A DNA stretch of 64,000 nt from Priestia megaterium (GTDB taxonomy: Bacteria > Bacillota > Bacilli > Bacillales > Bacillaceae_H). Every line of letters begins with the position of its first letter. Position 1 is the stretch's first letter. Below are positions 17,593 through 27,666 of the stretch, piece by piece. The translations under genes were made by a program, and so were the position numbers. The notes beneath the pieces are model-generated. The model did no database searches, was not told the DNA's origin, and worked only from the letters and a program-made list of their open reading frames with translations. The stretch covers positions 1-64,000 of the forward strand of contig NZ_CP085447.1 of the NCBI RefSeq assembly GCF_023824195.1. Direction: 5' to 3'.

Positions 17593-20453
17593 TCTGATTT
17601 CTTCTGTTTCTTAGACACAAATTTACGTAAGTCTTGCCCCGTATTACGCCCGATTTGATACGAGCGCTTTGTCTTATGAAGCGTTGGTGAGCTTTCAATT
17701 CGGTTCTTGACGTTTTCTATTTTCCCTTTGACATTATCACGCACAACATGGGCGATATTCCGTGTTTCTGTCCGATTTTGATGTGGCATTGGAATATCAT
17801 TTGTGGAAGTAAGAACCGGATCTTGCTTGACCGTTTCTTTTTCCTGACGAGGTTCTTGAGTAGCTGCCACTTGCCTTTGGGCTTGATCCATGACTCTAGG
17901 CATCGTAATAGAAGGTTCATTTATTGATGAAGGAACCTTTGTACCTCCTATAGAAGAGTTGCTTTCGCTTGTGCTGCCACTATAACCGGAAGTTTGGATC
18001 TCCTCTTGAATAGGTGTACTTACACTTCCTATAGAAGAACTGCCTTCACTTGTGCTGCCACTGTAGCCTGATGCTTGAATCTCATCGTGAAGAGGCGCAC
18101 TTGTATTCTCTACCGAAGATCCACTTTGACTTGTGCTGCCACTGTAGCCTGATGTTTGAATCTCATCGTGAAGAGGCGCACCTGTATTCTCTACTGAAGA
18201 TCCACCTTGACTTGTGCTGCCACTGTAGCCTAATGTTTGAATCTCATCATGAAGAGGCGCACCTGTATTTTCTACTGAAGATCCACTTTGACTTGTGCTA
18301 CCACTGTAGCCTGATGTTTGAATCTCATCGTGAAGAGGCGTACTTGTATTTTCTACTGAAGATCCACCTTGACTTGTGCTGCCACTGTAGCCTGATGTTT
18401 GAATCTCATCGTGAAGAGGCGCACCTGTATTCTCTACCGAAAATCCACTTTGACTTGTACTGTTGTCATCATAACTAAAAGCCGCCATTTTCTCGTGAAG
18501 GGAAGTTCCTCCGTTTTCTACACTAGATGATGTTCCTTCACTTGCGCTGTTATCATCGTAACCAGAAGCCGCCATTTCCTCGTGAAGGGAAGTTCCTCCG
18601 TTTTCTACATTAGATGATGTTCCTTCACTTGCGCTGTTATCATCGTAACCAGAAGTCGCCATTTCCTCGTGAAGAGAAGCTCCTCCGTTTTCTACACTAG
18701 ATGATGTTCCTTCACTTGCGCTGTTATCATCGTAACCAGAAGCCGCCATTTCCTCGTGAAGAGAAGCTCCTCCGTTTTCTACATTAGATGATGTTCCTTC
18801 ACTTGCGCTGTTATCATCGTAACCAGAAGTCGCCATTTCCTCGTGAAGAGAAGCTCCTCCGTTTTCTACACTAGATGATGTTCCTTCACTTGCGCTGTTA
18901 TCATCGTAACCAGAAGCCGCCATTTCCTCGTGAAGAGAAGCTCCTCCGTTTCCTGCGATGGCTGTATTTCCTTGTTGCTCTCCTTTTCCTTGGACATAGT
19001 TAACATTCCCTTTTTGTCCACCTTCTTGCTGACCGGCTTCTTTGCCTGGTGCAGCTCCTTGTTTCTTATCCCTTCCCTGTTGTCCTTTAGCAGCATCGTT
19101 TCCTTTTCCATTTCCTCCTCCAACTCCAGCTTTTTTCATTTCTTCGTGTAGACTTGGCTGTTGTCCATTATTCCCTTTACTTCCTACTAACCCTTTACTA
19201 AGCCCTCCAAGACCTGCGGCAGCTTGAAGAGCACCGCCAGCTGCACCTTTTCCAAAACCTCCAATACCTTTTGCAAGATCTGTTGCATTTTTGAACGTTC
19301 CTTTCGCACCATTCATGGTGCTTTCCATTCCTTTCATCATCGCAAGACCGCCTGCGACAGCTCCCCAACCACTTTTGAGCCCCGCATCAATCCCGAAAAG
19401 ACGCTCACACATGACCGGTCCATCTACAACTGCAATACTAAAGGCAATCTGAAGAATAAGCGTTGTGACACCTTCTGTGTGTTCAGCTATATAAGTCATC
19501 CCTATCAGATAGACCTTCATCGAAATGAAAATCATAATAATCACCAGGAACGTATTCAATATGTTTTGTAGAACAGTTTTTAACTTTTGTCCATCTCCTA
19601 CATCCGCAGGAGCGACCAATTGTGCTAAAATCGCATTAAACCCTAACTCGTAACAAAGTTTCGCTAGCTTAATAGATGTAAATAACATCGTCATCCCTGT
19701 GACAAAAAGAGAAATGGCAATCGTCCAAAAATTCCAGTGCCAACGATAGTAAAGCTCTGGAAAGAAATCAAACCAGCCATTTTTAAGCTCTACGAGCCCT
19801 TCTTTTCCGTCAGGGGTAATGGCTGCTTTATGTGTGAGTATCTTCGTTCCTTCCTCTGAAAGTTTATCTTTTTCATTGACTTTAAAGTCACCATCAATCT
19901 TTTCCGTAATGTCAATTAGATCAATACGATTTTGCGGCACTTTATTAGGTTCTTTCAGATTAGGTGTTTTCCACTCATTCACATCAAATTGAGCCACATC
20001 GGTTATGTTTTGCTTAATAATCTTTTCACTGACAGTACTATCACCATCTAAATCCACAGCATCAATGGCTTGATCGGTAAACTTATCAGCTTTTACCATA
20101 CCTGTGTTTAATAAAAGCAACACAGCCATTGAAATAAAAATGTTAATCATGATTTGTTCTCGATTGACTTTTTTATGGATGATTAACATATAACCGATAT
20201 ACAGGAAGGAAAATGCCCATAAGATATAGAGAAACGGCTGGATCTCTTTAATGAAATCTTGAATCGCAGGTGAATTAAAAAAGAGCTTAATGCCTAATAC
20301 ATTGTCTGTAATTCCTTCTAAACTATCAACAAGAAAGGATAGTACTTGTATAATGCCCCACCCTATTTTTCTCAATAGATACGAAGCAATATTCCCTTTA
20401 TCAAGGTAATCAGCAAATTCATGTAGCTTTTTCAGAATCTCTTCATCTTTCAT
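17583..20453 (-). CDS. VirB6/TrbL-like polytopic membrane protein with a repeat-rich tail
   Basis: A 956-residue protein. Residues 1-~360 contain several hydrophobic segments (for example FLYILWAFSFLYIGYMLII, AVLLLLNTGMV, FWTIAISLFVTGMTML, LVIIMIFISMKVYLIGM), typical of VirB6/TrbL subunits that form the inner-membrane channel base. A Gly/Ala-rich linker follows (GGFGKGAAGGALQAAAGLGG). Residues ~500-835 are twelve tandem 27-29-residue units, and the last ~120 residues are basic. The tail is likely cytoplasmic or secreted-side; topology cannot be fixed here. The repeats are low in hydrophobic residues and probably disordered, each holding a short conserved S/P-LH-E/D-E motif. Confidence 0.8.
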   Translation of the reverse strand: MKDEEILKKLHEFADYLDKGNIASYLLRKIGWGIIQVLSFLVDSLEGITDNVLGIKLFFNSPAIQDFIKEIQPFLYILWAFSFLYIGYMLIIHKKVNREQIMINIFISMAVLLLLNTGMVKADKFTDQAIDAVDLDGDSTVSEKIIKQNITDVAQFDVNEWKTPNLKEPNKVPQNRIDLIDITEKIDGDFKVNEKDKLSEEGTKILTHKAAITPDGKEGLVELKNGWFDFFPELYYRWHWNFWTIAISLFVTGMTMLFTSIKLAKLCYELGFNAILAQLVAPADVGDGQKLKTVLQNILNTFLVIIMIFISMKVYLIGMTYIAEHTEGVTTLILQIAFSIAVVDGPVMCERLFGIDAGLKSGWGAVAGGLAMMKGMESTMNGAKGTFKNATDLAKGIGGFGKGAAGGALQAAAGLGGLSKGLVGSKGNNGQQPSLHEEMKKAGVGGGNGKGNDAAKGQQGRDKKQGAAPGKEAGQQEGGQKGNVNYVQGKGEQQGNTAIAGNGGASLHEEMAASGYDDNSASEGTSSSVENGGASLHEEMATSGYDDNSASEGTSSNVENGGASLHEEMAASGYDDNSASEGTSSSVENGGASLHEEMATSGYDDNSASEGTSSNVENGGTSLHEEMAASGYDDNSASEGTSSSVENGGTSLHEKMAAFSYDDNSTSQSGFSVENTGAPLHDEIQTSGYSGSTSQGGSSVENTSTPLHDEIQTSGYSGSTSQSGSSVENTGAPLHDEIQTLGYSGSTSQGGSSVENTGAPLHDEIQTSGYSGSTSQSGSSVENTSAPLHDEIQASGYSGSTSEGSSSIGSVSTPIQEEIQTSGYSGSTSESNSSIGGTKVPSSINEPSITMPRVMDQAQRQVAATQEPRQEKETVKQDPVLTSTNDIPMPHQNRTETRNIAHVVRDNVKGKIENVKNRIESSPTLHKTKRSYQIGRNTGQDLRKFVSKKQKKSEEK
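17945..18950 (-). repeat. Twelve tandem coding repeats in the VirB6-like tail (81- and 87-bp units)
   Basis: Six units of mostly 29 residues (type SLHEEMAASGYDDNSASEG) are followed by six of 27 residues (type APLHDEIQTSGYSGSTSQ). The two types clearly derive from one motif, and a thirteenth, lone SLHEEM lies upstream near 19140. Units within a type are almost identical at DNA level, showing recent expansion. Confidence 0.92.
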
Positions 20454-20476
20454 CCTCTTGCCCCCTTTCTACACCC

Positions 20477-20683
20477 TTACAACCCTTGAAATAAGGCATC
20501 TACTGTCATGTTTAATCGCTGATCGAGAAGAGAAACACGAATTTGAATTGGTGCTTCTCCCTTTCTTCCTTTTTCAAGATGGACCGTTCCATCTAACAAC
20601 CCAATGGCGATCTGTCTTCCTTCCTGTACAAGAGGCGAATATGCCTCTAACATCTGTTCTAATTCTTTTGAAATAGCTCTCAT
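20477..20683 (-). CDS. Small soluble protein of the conjugation operon
   Basis: A 68-residue protein with a perfect ribosome site (AAAGGAGGAG). It starts MRAISKELEQMLEAYSPLVQ and has an alpha then beta pattern (IAIGLLDGTVHLEKG, IQIRVSLLDQRLNMTVDAL). No membrane segment and no recognised family. It lies between the coupling protein and the VirB6-like gene. Confidence 0.6.
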   Translation of the reverse strand: MRAISKELEQMLEAYSPLVQEGRQIAIGLLDGTVHLEKGRKGEAPIQIRVSLLDQRLNMTVDALFQGL

Positions 20684-20708
20684 TCTGTTTCTCCTCCTTT
20701 AATATACG

Positions 20709-23700
20709 TTAGTTTTTGGCATGTTCTCTGTCTTGTTCACACTTTATTAAGATCTTATTGATCGTTTCTTCAATGAGCTGATAATCTTGTCCATCCAGCT
20801 GATCCGTATAAGCTGATCCCATAAACGCGTCGTAAAAAGCACCCATAGATTGTTGTTTAAAGACATCAAGTGGAATATCTAAGGAAGGGGCCACTGTGGT
20901 TTGCATGTACGTCCATACCCCTTCATCCAATGAAAAGAATGCTTCAACCGTTTGGTTTTTCCAGTTCTCACGATTCACATCAGCAAAAGGTTGATCCTTT
21001 TCTCCTACAGATGCTTCTTCTTGTAACTCCTCTCCTTTCACTGGTTCTGGCTCTTGTTTGGCTTGTTTTTGGAAGGAGAAGAAGTTTTCAATGACTAACT
21101 CTCTTGGATTCACTTCCTTATGCAAGGATTCAATGTCAATGTCTAACAGCGAGCGATCCGTGTTAAAATCGTCTCCAAGATATTCCCATCGATATTTAAG
21201 AGCCGTTTTTCCTGTGTTATGAATTGGATGGGCCTTGATACGTCGACGTGATTGGTCTTGACGCTTTACAACACGCACGACCACGCTTTCGCCTTCTTTC
21301 AGTTCCATCAGCTCATTGGGCGTTAATAATGGCTTGGCATCCACACCCTCCGTCTTATTTTTATCCGTTGATAAGGTCTTTCCACTTCGAGACGTAGAAT
21401 TGATAGTCCCATCTCCTAACTTCTTTGAAATCTCTTGCGCGGTTTCATAGTTATTCGTTAAAATATAAATGGTGTTTCCGCAGTTCCCTTCAATCGTGGC
21501 TGCATCTTCACCATATTTATTTTTGAGCTGCGGATAGGCTTGAATCACTAAATTAAAGCGTATATTTCTTCCTAAACAAACCGTGATAATGTTTGCCATT
21601 CCTTCAATCGCCGGCATATTGTAGGGTAAGAACCCGGCGCCTTAAGACCTCTCGGTCTTAGGTTTCCGAGAACTCCCCCCCGAACCGTACGTACCCCTCT
21701 CAAGGTATACGGCTCTCCGTCTCTTCAGTCTAGCTTCCCGTTATGCAGGTCACGATGACACTTTCGACAAAGTATCATTGTTTTACGGTTCCTTGCTATC
21801 ATCTGTCTTTCCCATTTCTTTTTCCCTTTAAGGTTCTTTAACTTTCGAACATGATGAACTTCCATTGAACCTTCTTCAGCCTTACACCATTCACATTGAT
21901 TAGCCATCAACCTTTGAATAAGCGATGTTCGGGATTGGTATGATACTTCCGAAGGAAGTTTTTCTATATCCTTTTTAGTTATAGGAGCTTTATTCCTACG
22001 AAATCCCTTATCATAAAGCACTTCCGTTTTCTTACCGGACTTTGTCATATAACTGACTTGGAATATTCCGTTCACCATAAATTTTCGTTTAGCTTTACTT
22101 AAGGTCGTACGGTACTTATTTGCTAAGGTTTTATACATAGAATATTCAAGGAGATACTTATAACTATTTAAGTGGCACACATTCACTGCCAGTTGATAAT
22201 ATTGATAGGTTCCACGTATTTGGGCGTTATAGTTCCTTAAAATCTCAAGAGGAACCAATTTAATTAATTCTGGACGATGCATTGGTTTCCATTTTCCTGT
22301 CTTTTGGTTGACCTTTATTGCCCCTTTTTTAAATAAGCGACTATAAACAAGATCAGTAGGCATATATAGTTCGCACTTTAACGAAAATGCTCTTGTTTTT
22401 ATTCCATCACTTCGTCGTTTAGAGTGAAAATCTCGCCCAACTTTAACGTCATAACCTAAAAATCGAGCCTTATGCCTCGTATTTGTTATAAGTGTTTTCT
22501 CTTCAGATAACGTTAGCTTAAGTTCAGATTTCAAGAAATTAGCGATGTCTTTTTTTGCTCTGTACGCATCTTCCTTACTCCCGATGACTCCTATTAGAAA
22601 GTCATCTGCGTATCTCACATATTGAATTCGTTTGTAGTTTTCATCCATTGGATACCTTTGAGGAATGCGTTCTCTTTCAGCTAATAACTTTCGCAATGTA
22701 ATAGCTAACTCTTTTTCCTGTATTTCATCTTTCCCCTTAGCTTCCCATAATTCTTTCCTAGCCTTTTTTATCTGATGATTTATTCTAGAATAGGCTGGGT
22801 TTGTCTTTTTAGCCTTCCCTACATCAAAAGTTGACTTATACCTACTCATAAAGTTGTCTAATTCATTTAGATAGATATTTGCTAATAGAGGGCTAAGAAT
22901 ACCACCTTGTGGTGTACCACTAAACGTCTTATGGAACTTCCAATCTTCCAAGTAACCAGCTCTAAGAAACTTCCATATAAGCGAAATAAATTGTTCATCA
23001 TCAACCCTCTTCCTTAGGATATTGATAAGAATATGATGATTAATATTGTCAAAAAAGCCTTCAATATCACCTTCGATGAACCATCTGCTCCCCGTAAATG
23101 TGCCTTTAACCTGAATCAGAGCTGTATGGCAGCTCTTTTCAGGGCGAAAGCCATGAGAGAACTTACTAAAAGTTGGTTCATAGATGGATTCTAATAGGTT
23201 TTTGATGACCTCTTGAACTAATTTATCTTCTACTGAAGGTATGCCTAATGGACGCTTTTTTCCATTTTTCTTTGGAATATAAACTCTTCTTACTGGTTGT
23301 GGCTGATAAGAAAAATCTCGTAATTTATCGACTAACCCTGAGATTCTTTTTGTAGACATTCCGTCAATGGTCTTTCCATCTGTTCCAGCAGTCATGTTTC
23401 CTTCGCTGGCGTATATGTTTTGATAGGCATCAAGGAAAAATAATGGATTATACAGATTTCGATATAACTTCTTGTATTTATATCCTGCTTTGTTACTGTG
23501 AGATGCTAGATTTTCTAATACGATTTTTGGGCTTCGCAAGAGCCTCACGCCCCTTCCCAATTTAATATTAGTCGAAAAGACTGTTCTCCTTCGCCTTGTA
23601 CGAGGCTTTCCCTCGCTCTGACTACTACGAGAACTCCGTTACCATATTGGATTTTCATGAGCCACATACCTTGCTTTTTACACTTGGTATCATCCTCAAT

Positions 23701-25856
23701 AGCCTCCTTACGAGGCGCTCCAGGTTAGGTAATCCCCATTTAGTACATATAGAGACTAGACTCGTTATGATGTCGGATGCCACTTTCGTCCGTTACTTGT
23801 TATTCAAGTTAGTCAGTCGTTGGTCTGCCATACGTATTACGTATGTTCAATGGAAACTTCGGCAACATTTCCATTCTTTGACTGCGAAGCGTTTCAATGA
23901 CCCTTCACTTCGGGCGACGATACTCCACTTTGGACTATGGTTGAAGCAGTTTAGCCTTCATCCTTGTTCACAACATTTTTTACCTTGCCACTCAGTCGTA
24001 CCTAGGTCATTTTGGTAACTTAGGGCTTTCCTTGCATGCTCTGGTCCCCTCCGGGTTTCCCCTTGTAGGTAAGCAAGGTGGTAACTGGGTTAAGCACAGA
24101 CTCCCATCTCTTGTCTAAGGAGATTCTCTATATGCCCGTATGGGCGCACCCCAAATTCATCCAGCAAAAACACCACTTCACGATGACACTTGTTTCCTTT
24201 AGCCAGTGATGCATTTTTGGCTAATACATAATACAGTTGACGTACGAAAATAGAGGCAATCACATGATTACTAGAATCATAGTCAGGTGTAACCATAAAG
24301 ATCGCAATTGGCTTTGTAAAATACGTCACTTCACTTACGTGGATGTCCGGATGTTGCTTCTCTACACAAAAAGAGGCCGTTCCTTTTTTTCGGTCTATGT
24401 TATAGACCGACACAACCGTTTCATTTTTATGATCGGTGACAATCTGGTCGTTCACCTTTTCAGCAATACGGATCTCATTTTCTTTTGGCTTAATCTCACT
24501 TGTAAAATTGAGTTCAAATAAGCCTTTGGCATCCGTCTTAATACTTTCCACTTTCCCATCGGGAAAGGTAACCTCTAGACGCGTAAGAGGCATAGCTTTT
24601 CCTTTCAGGGTTTTCCCAAAGCCTACGCGCTTTAAATCCACACTATTTTTAGCCGTCATTTTCGCAATTTCGTCAAACGTAAAAATAGACAATCCATTCA
24701 TTGTTTGGGTAAAGATCCCGCCTCGTGTAGTGCCTTTCGAGAAGTTCGATGTCGCATATTGCATTTTCGCGACGCTATTTGTTGGTAACTCATCAAAGTA
24801 CATATCTAAAGCATTTTGTGTATTTCCTTTTTTATCAATCACGACTTCTTTCGATCCTAGCTCTGACAACATGTTCGCTACGGTGTACATTGTAATCTTT
24901 TCTTCTGTTTTTTCCTTAATGCACTTATCTGTTACGGCTAAAATCATGGCATTACATAGACTCATCGCACATTGTTGCCAAAAGGGATCTTTCGCATTTG
25001 GATTGTAGTAAAGCGTGTAGGATAGTGTGTTACAAAGTGCCTGGGCAGTTGAATAATCTCCGTCTTTATACGTTTCTTTAATCATTTCCAACAAGTTATA
25101 GCTCATGGATTCTAAGGGATTTAACAAGTTCAACACCTCAATGTGATAACCCCTTTTTTCAAGCGTTTCTTTGGATGCTGCGAGCAGCTCAGCTTTAGGA
25201 TCATTGAGGATTAGTGACGGCTGTTTTTCAGCTCTTGAATACACATCAATGGCTGGAATGACAAAGGTTTCTCCTTTTCCTGATCGTGTAATCCCAATAA
25301 TGAGATTATTTACCGGTGTATCATCAATTAATAAATGACTACGGCTCGTAAATAGTTGATGTGCTTTGACCAATTTATCCATCCCTTTTAACTTTTGATA
25401 GTCGTGCCAGTTATAAATAAGATTGCGCGTTTTGATACGAGAGATTGGTACACCACCTCCGCCTGGATAATGTTCCGTTTTCTCGGGTACTTTTCGATAT
25501 TGTTTTTGAAGCTCTCGACGTGTTGTAAAGCGTCCCGATCCTTTTTGGTTTTGATTTAAATCTTTAAAATTAGAACGTACATCATACGTTAATTTGGCTG
25601 TCAATAAGCAGGAGATGAGTACCATCATGCAGTAAATGGCTGCATACTGATGGGTGTTCATTTGCCATAAAAACGAGAGAGACAAATGAAACGGCTGCGG
25701 ATCAAACACATCACTAAATGTGGTTTGAATAAGACTTCGCAGCGTATTGAATAAAAAGTTTAAAATCAGAAAAATAAGCACAAAAAAACAAGCACTTAAA
25801 GGAATAAGCACTTGTTTCTCAGCTATGATATATTTGATAGATTTAGTAGGTTGCAT
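20709..25856 (-). CDS. virD4: VirD4/TraG-type coupling protein, split by a group II intron
   Basis: Exon 1 is 25856-24150 (569 codons) and exon 2 is 21620-20709 (303 codons plus stop). Precise removal of 21621-24149 restores DEFG-NMPAIEG across the join, giving an 872-residue protein. It has N-terminal membrane helices (LIPLSACFFVLIFLILNFLF, YAAIYCMMVLISCLL), Walker A GITRSGKGE near residue 192 and Walker B VVFLLDEFG near 565. A beta-rich insert (LTRLEVTFPDGKVESIK, residues ~435-520) is unusual for VirD4. The protein brings the relaxosome to the channel and pumps DNA. The start at 25856 has AGGAGG at ideal spacing and overlaps the upstream gene. Confidence 0.9.
21682..21715 (-). ncRNA. Group II intron domain V
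   Basis: This is the catalytic hairpin of the ribozyme: GAGCCGTATACC at the 5' side and GGTACGTACGGTTC at the 3' side, the most conserved intron element. Confidence 0.92.
21725..23560 (-). CDS. ltrA: Intron-encoded reverse transcriptase/maturase with HNH domain
   Basis: About 611 residues from a TTG start at 23560 (the start is uncertain; a GTG lies a few codons in). The reverse transcriptase core has RPLGIPSVEDKLVQ, HGFRPEKSCHTAL, the catalytic YADD near residue 316 and TPQGGILSPLLANIYL. A maturase region follows, and the C-terminus has an HNH endonuclease with CEWC, VHHV, CRKCHRDLHNG. It helps the intron splice and retro-home. The frame is intact. Confidence 0.95.
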   Translation of the reverse strand: MGRGVRLLRSPKIVLENLASHSNKAGYKYKKLYRNLYNPLFFLDAYQNIYASEGNMTAGTDGKTIDGMSTKRISGLVDKLRDFSYQPQPVRRVYIPKKNGKKRPLGIPSVEDKLVQEVIKNLLESIYEPTFSKFSHGFRPEKSCHTALIQVKGTFTGSRWFIEGDIEGFFDNINHHILINILRKRVDDEQFISLIWKFLRAGYLEDWKFHKTFSGTPQGGILSPLLANIYLNELDNFMSRYKSTFDVGKAKKTNPAYSRINHQIKKARKELWEAKGKDEIQEKELAITLRKLLAERERIPQRYPMDENYKRIQYVRYADDFLIGVIGSKEDAYRAKKDIANFLKSELKLTLSEEKTLITNTRHKARFLGYDVKVGRDFHSKRRSDGIKTRAFSLKCELYMPTDLVYSRLFKKGAIKVNQKTGKWKPMHRPELIKLVPLEILRNYNAQIRGTYQYYQLAVNVCHLNSYKYLLEYSMYKTLANKYRTTLSKAKRKFMVNGIFQVSYMTKSGKKTEVLYDKGFRRNKAPITKKDIEKLPSEVSYQSRTSLIQRLMANQCEWCKAEEGSMEVHHVRKLKNLKGKKKWERQMIARNRKTMILCRKCHRDLHNGKLD

Positions 25857-26352
25857 GCTGTACCTCCTGTTGCACATGAGTTGACAGTGGAATCACATAC
25901 GATGAGCTAGGTGTAAACAAAAAATGCGATTGATCTCTAGCCTCATACTCTTGTTGAAGGTAATGAAAAGCTGTCTTGATGTCCCAACTGACCTCTTTCA
26001 TATCCTCTTCAGTCACGATATACGCTTGATTTCGGATAAACTCCTCTCTCTCTTGATGAGTAAGTACTGATAATTCTAGAGGCGGTAACTTAGGCTTTAT
26101 ACATACTCTAAACTTATATGCGTGTTTGAGAAAATCATCATTAATCGTGATTGAATCAGCATTTTTGAAAATAACTACCATGTGATCTTTCAGAAGAATA
26201 ATACTGTTTACACTGTTCGCAATCCGTTGGGCATGAAGAGGAGTCGTATGGAACGTTCCCAACTCTAATTCTAAAAAGAGATCCTCATGTCCATATTCGA
26301 CACCCACCACAAAAGAGTGTCGCTGATTCTTTGTTGTGCTCTGATTGAACAT
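25843..26352 (-). CDS. Hypothetical protein upstream of the coupling protein
   Basis: A 169-residue soluble protein starting MFNQSTTKNQRHSF. The ATG at 26352 fits AAAGGATG at eight bases, while the ATG at 26361 overlaps the SD. The N-terminal half is beta-like (FVVGVEYGHEDLFLELELG, SIILLKDHMVVIFKN), the C-terminal half helical. It overlaps the coupling-protein start by 14 bases, so the two are translationally linked. No family recognised; co-function with VirD4 is inferred. Confidence 0.6.
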   Translation of the reverse strand: MFNQSTTKNQRHSFVVGVEYGHEDLFLELELGTFHTTPLHAQRIANSVNSIILLKDHMVVIFKNADSITINDDFLKHAYKFRVCIKPKLPPLELSVLTHQEREEFIRNQAYIVTEEDMKEVSWDIKTAFHYLQQEYEARDQSHFLFTPSSSYVIPLSTHVQQEVQHATY

Positions 26353-26443
26353 TCTTTTCATCCTTTCTTTAAACTGGAATTAATTCATCCTCCAAATGAT
26401 AAAGGAGTTGCAACTCCACGTACGATGTCTGGATGCTTGATGG

Positions 26444-26503
26444 CTATATATATATAATCACTCCCAATAAAAAAGATACCGTGAAACCCATGTATTTTCT
26501 CAT
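26444..26503 (-). CDS. 19-residue membrane peptide
   Basis: The sequence AGAGGAGG, eight bases before an ATG at 26503, opens a 20-codon frame: MRKYMGFTVSFLLGVIIYI then stop. It is one short hydrophobic helix with a basic N-terminus. A perfect ribosome site in a gap otherwise empty of genes is the main support. It might be a small membrane regulator or channel accessory; function unknown. Confidence 0.45.
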   Translation of the reverse strand: MRKYMGFTVSFLLGVIIYI

Positions 26504-26524
26504 CCTAGCTGCCTCCTCTTTTCC

Positions 26525-27640
26525 TTATATATTTTTCATGGTATCTTCTTGTTTCTTTTGTTGGTCGGCTAGAGATTTAATTTTCTCCTCGTCTTTGTGA
26601 TCTTTCTTATCTTCCTCCTCCATCTGTTTTTTCGTTGATTCTAATTCTTTTTTGGCTTTTTCATACGCAACAATTTTTTGATTCAAGTCTTGATTCTGAA
26701 TGTGAGCTGCCTCTTCTTTTGCCTCCTTCACTTTATCGAGCTTCAAATACCCGTAAGCCTTCATTTCATACCTTTTATCGGTCATTTCCACTCCCGGTTG
26801 CTTCACCATCTCTTCCCACCGTTGTTCTTGATAAGCCAAATCAAATGCCCCATTAGGGGTAGGGAACAATTGCTCAAATGCTTTTAAAGTGTCTATATCT
26901 TCTTTTTGGGCAATCATATTTTCTACAGTTTGTGGATGATGGTCTTGAAGCTTTACAGCTTCCTTATAATTTTTTTGACTAATGAGAAGGCTCGTATAGA
27001 CGTTTTTTTGTTCTTTCGTTAGGTTTTTCTTTGGAATAGATGAAAGCTTTTTTAAAGCCCCTTTCTGCTCTCCTAAAAGAGCCTCCTCATAAACACTAGT
27101 TATTTGTTGCTCGAATTTGACTTGTTTTTGTAAATCTTGGATAGTTTCAGCTCGATTGTGAGAAGTAGCCACTGTTGAAAAACATGTAGCTGAAAGGATG
27201 AGAAGGGCAAGAACTCCTCCTCCATATATCCATTTTCGCTGATGATTAGATGATGAAACGTTCGTTAGGAGATGTTCTCTGGAAGTAGAAAGACCACCTG
27301 AATGCCTCAGATGGTCCGGTACCTGTTCGTTCAGTCTTTCCAGAAAAATTCGCTTTCGCGCTTCTTGTTGATCGTTCATTTTTACACCTGTTAATGTCTT
27401 ACAGATATGATCCACCACATGAGAAGCAGCACCTGATCCAAAAGATAAGGCTCCACGATAAAACTCTACGCCATCGTTGTCGAGGACAACAAAATCAACC
27501 TTAGTTTTTTTCCGTTGCTCTTGGTACTCTTTTTCAATCTGTGATGTGACTTCGCATGCTTCTCCAACCGGCATTTTATGAAATGCCTTCAATTGGTCAA
27601 TCTGATTTTGCATAAATAGGACAGATAGCATATTTTCCAT
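26525..27640 (-). CDS. Bitopic conjugation protein with cytoplasmic domain and helical repeat tail
   Basis: A 371-residue protein: a ~135-residue N-terminal soluble domain, one membrane segment (WIYGGGVLALLILSATCF), then ~210 residues of helical repeats and coiled coil that end very charged (KKELESTKKQMEEEDKKD). The layout resembles that of EssB-type proteins of type VII secretion, but I see no sequence motif to claim this. The start may be the ATG at 27631, as the SD sits next to that at 27640. It is an envelope-spanning part of the transfer machine by context. Confidence 0.55.
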   Translation of the reverse strand: MENMLSVLFMQNQIDQLKAFHKMPVGEACEVTSQIEKEYQEQRKKTKVDFVVLDNDGVEFYRGALSFGSGAASHVVDHICKTLTGVKMNDQQEARKRIFLERLNEQVPDHLRHSGGLSTSREHLLTNVSSSNHQRKWIYGGGVLALLILSATCFSTVATSHNRAETIQDLQKQVKFEQQITSVYEEALLGEQKGALKKLSSIPKKNLTKEQKNVYTSLLISQKNYKEAVKLQDHHPQTVENMIAQKEDIDTLKAFEQLFPTPNGAFDLAYQEQRWEEMVKQPGVEMTDKRYEMKAYGYLKLDKVKEAKEEAAHIQNQDLNQKIVAYEKAKKELESTKKQMEEEDKKDHKDEEKIKSLADQQKKQEDTMKNI

Positions 27641-27666
27641 TCCTTCCTTCTAAAAATGGGCATAGA

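Larger units (their letters stand above)
21621..24149 (-). mobile_element. Group II intron (bacterial class B-like, 2529 nt)
   Basis: The 5' end is GTGCG at 24149-24145, directly after the GGG codon of DEFG. The 3' end is TAC at 21623-21621. A 34-nt domain V hairpin (GAGCCGTATACC…GGTACGTACGGTTC) lies at 21682-21715, followed by a domain VI-like hairpin. About 590 nt of 5' ribozyme (domains I-III) precede the reverse transcriptase frame. All parts are in the same strand as the host gene, so splicing is possible. Confidence 0.93.

Noticed and set aside
18050..18478. Plus-strand Cys/His-rich repeat protein frame opposite the VirB6-like tail
   Set aside because: It is the mirror reading of the tandem coding repeats; periodic composition keeps it open. 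No ribosome site.
23596..24018. 140-codon plus-strand frame within the intron
   Set aside because: It lies antisense to ribozyme domains I-III and has no family resemblance.
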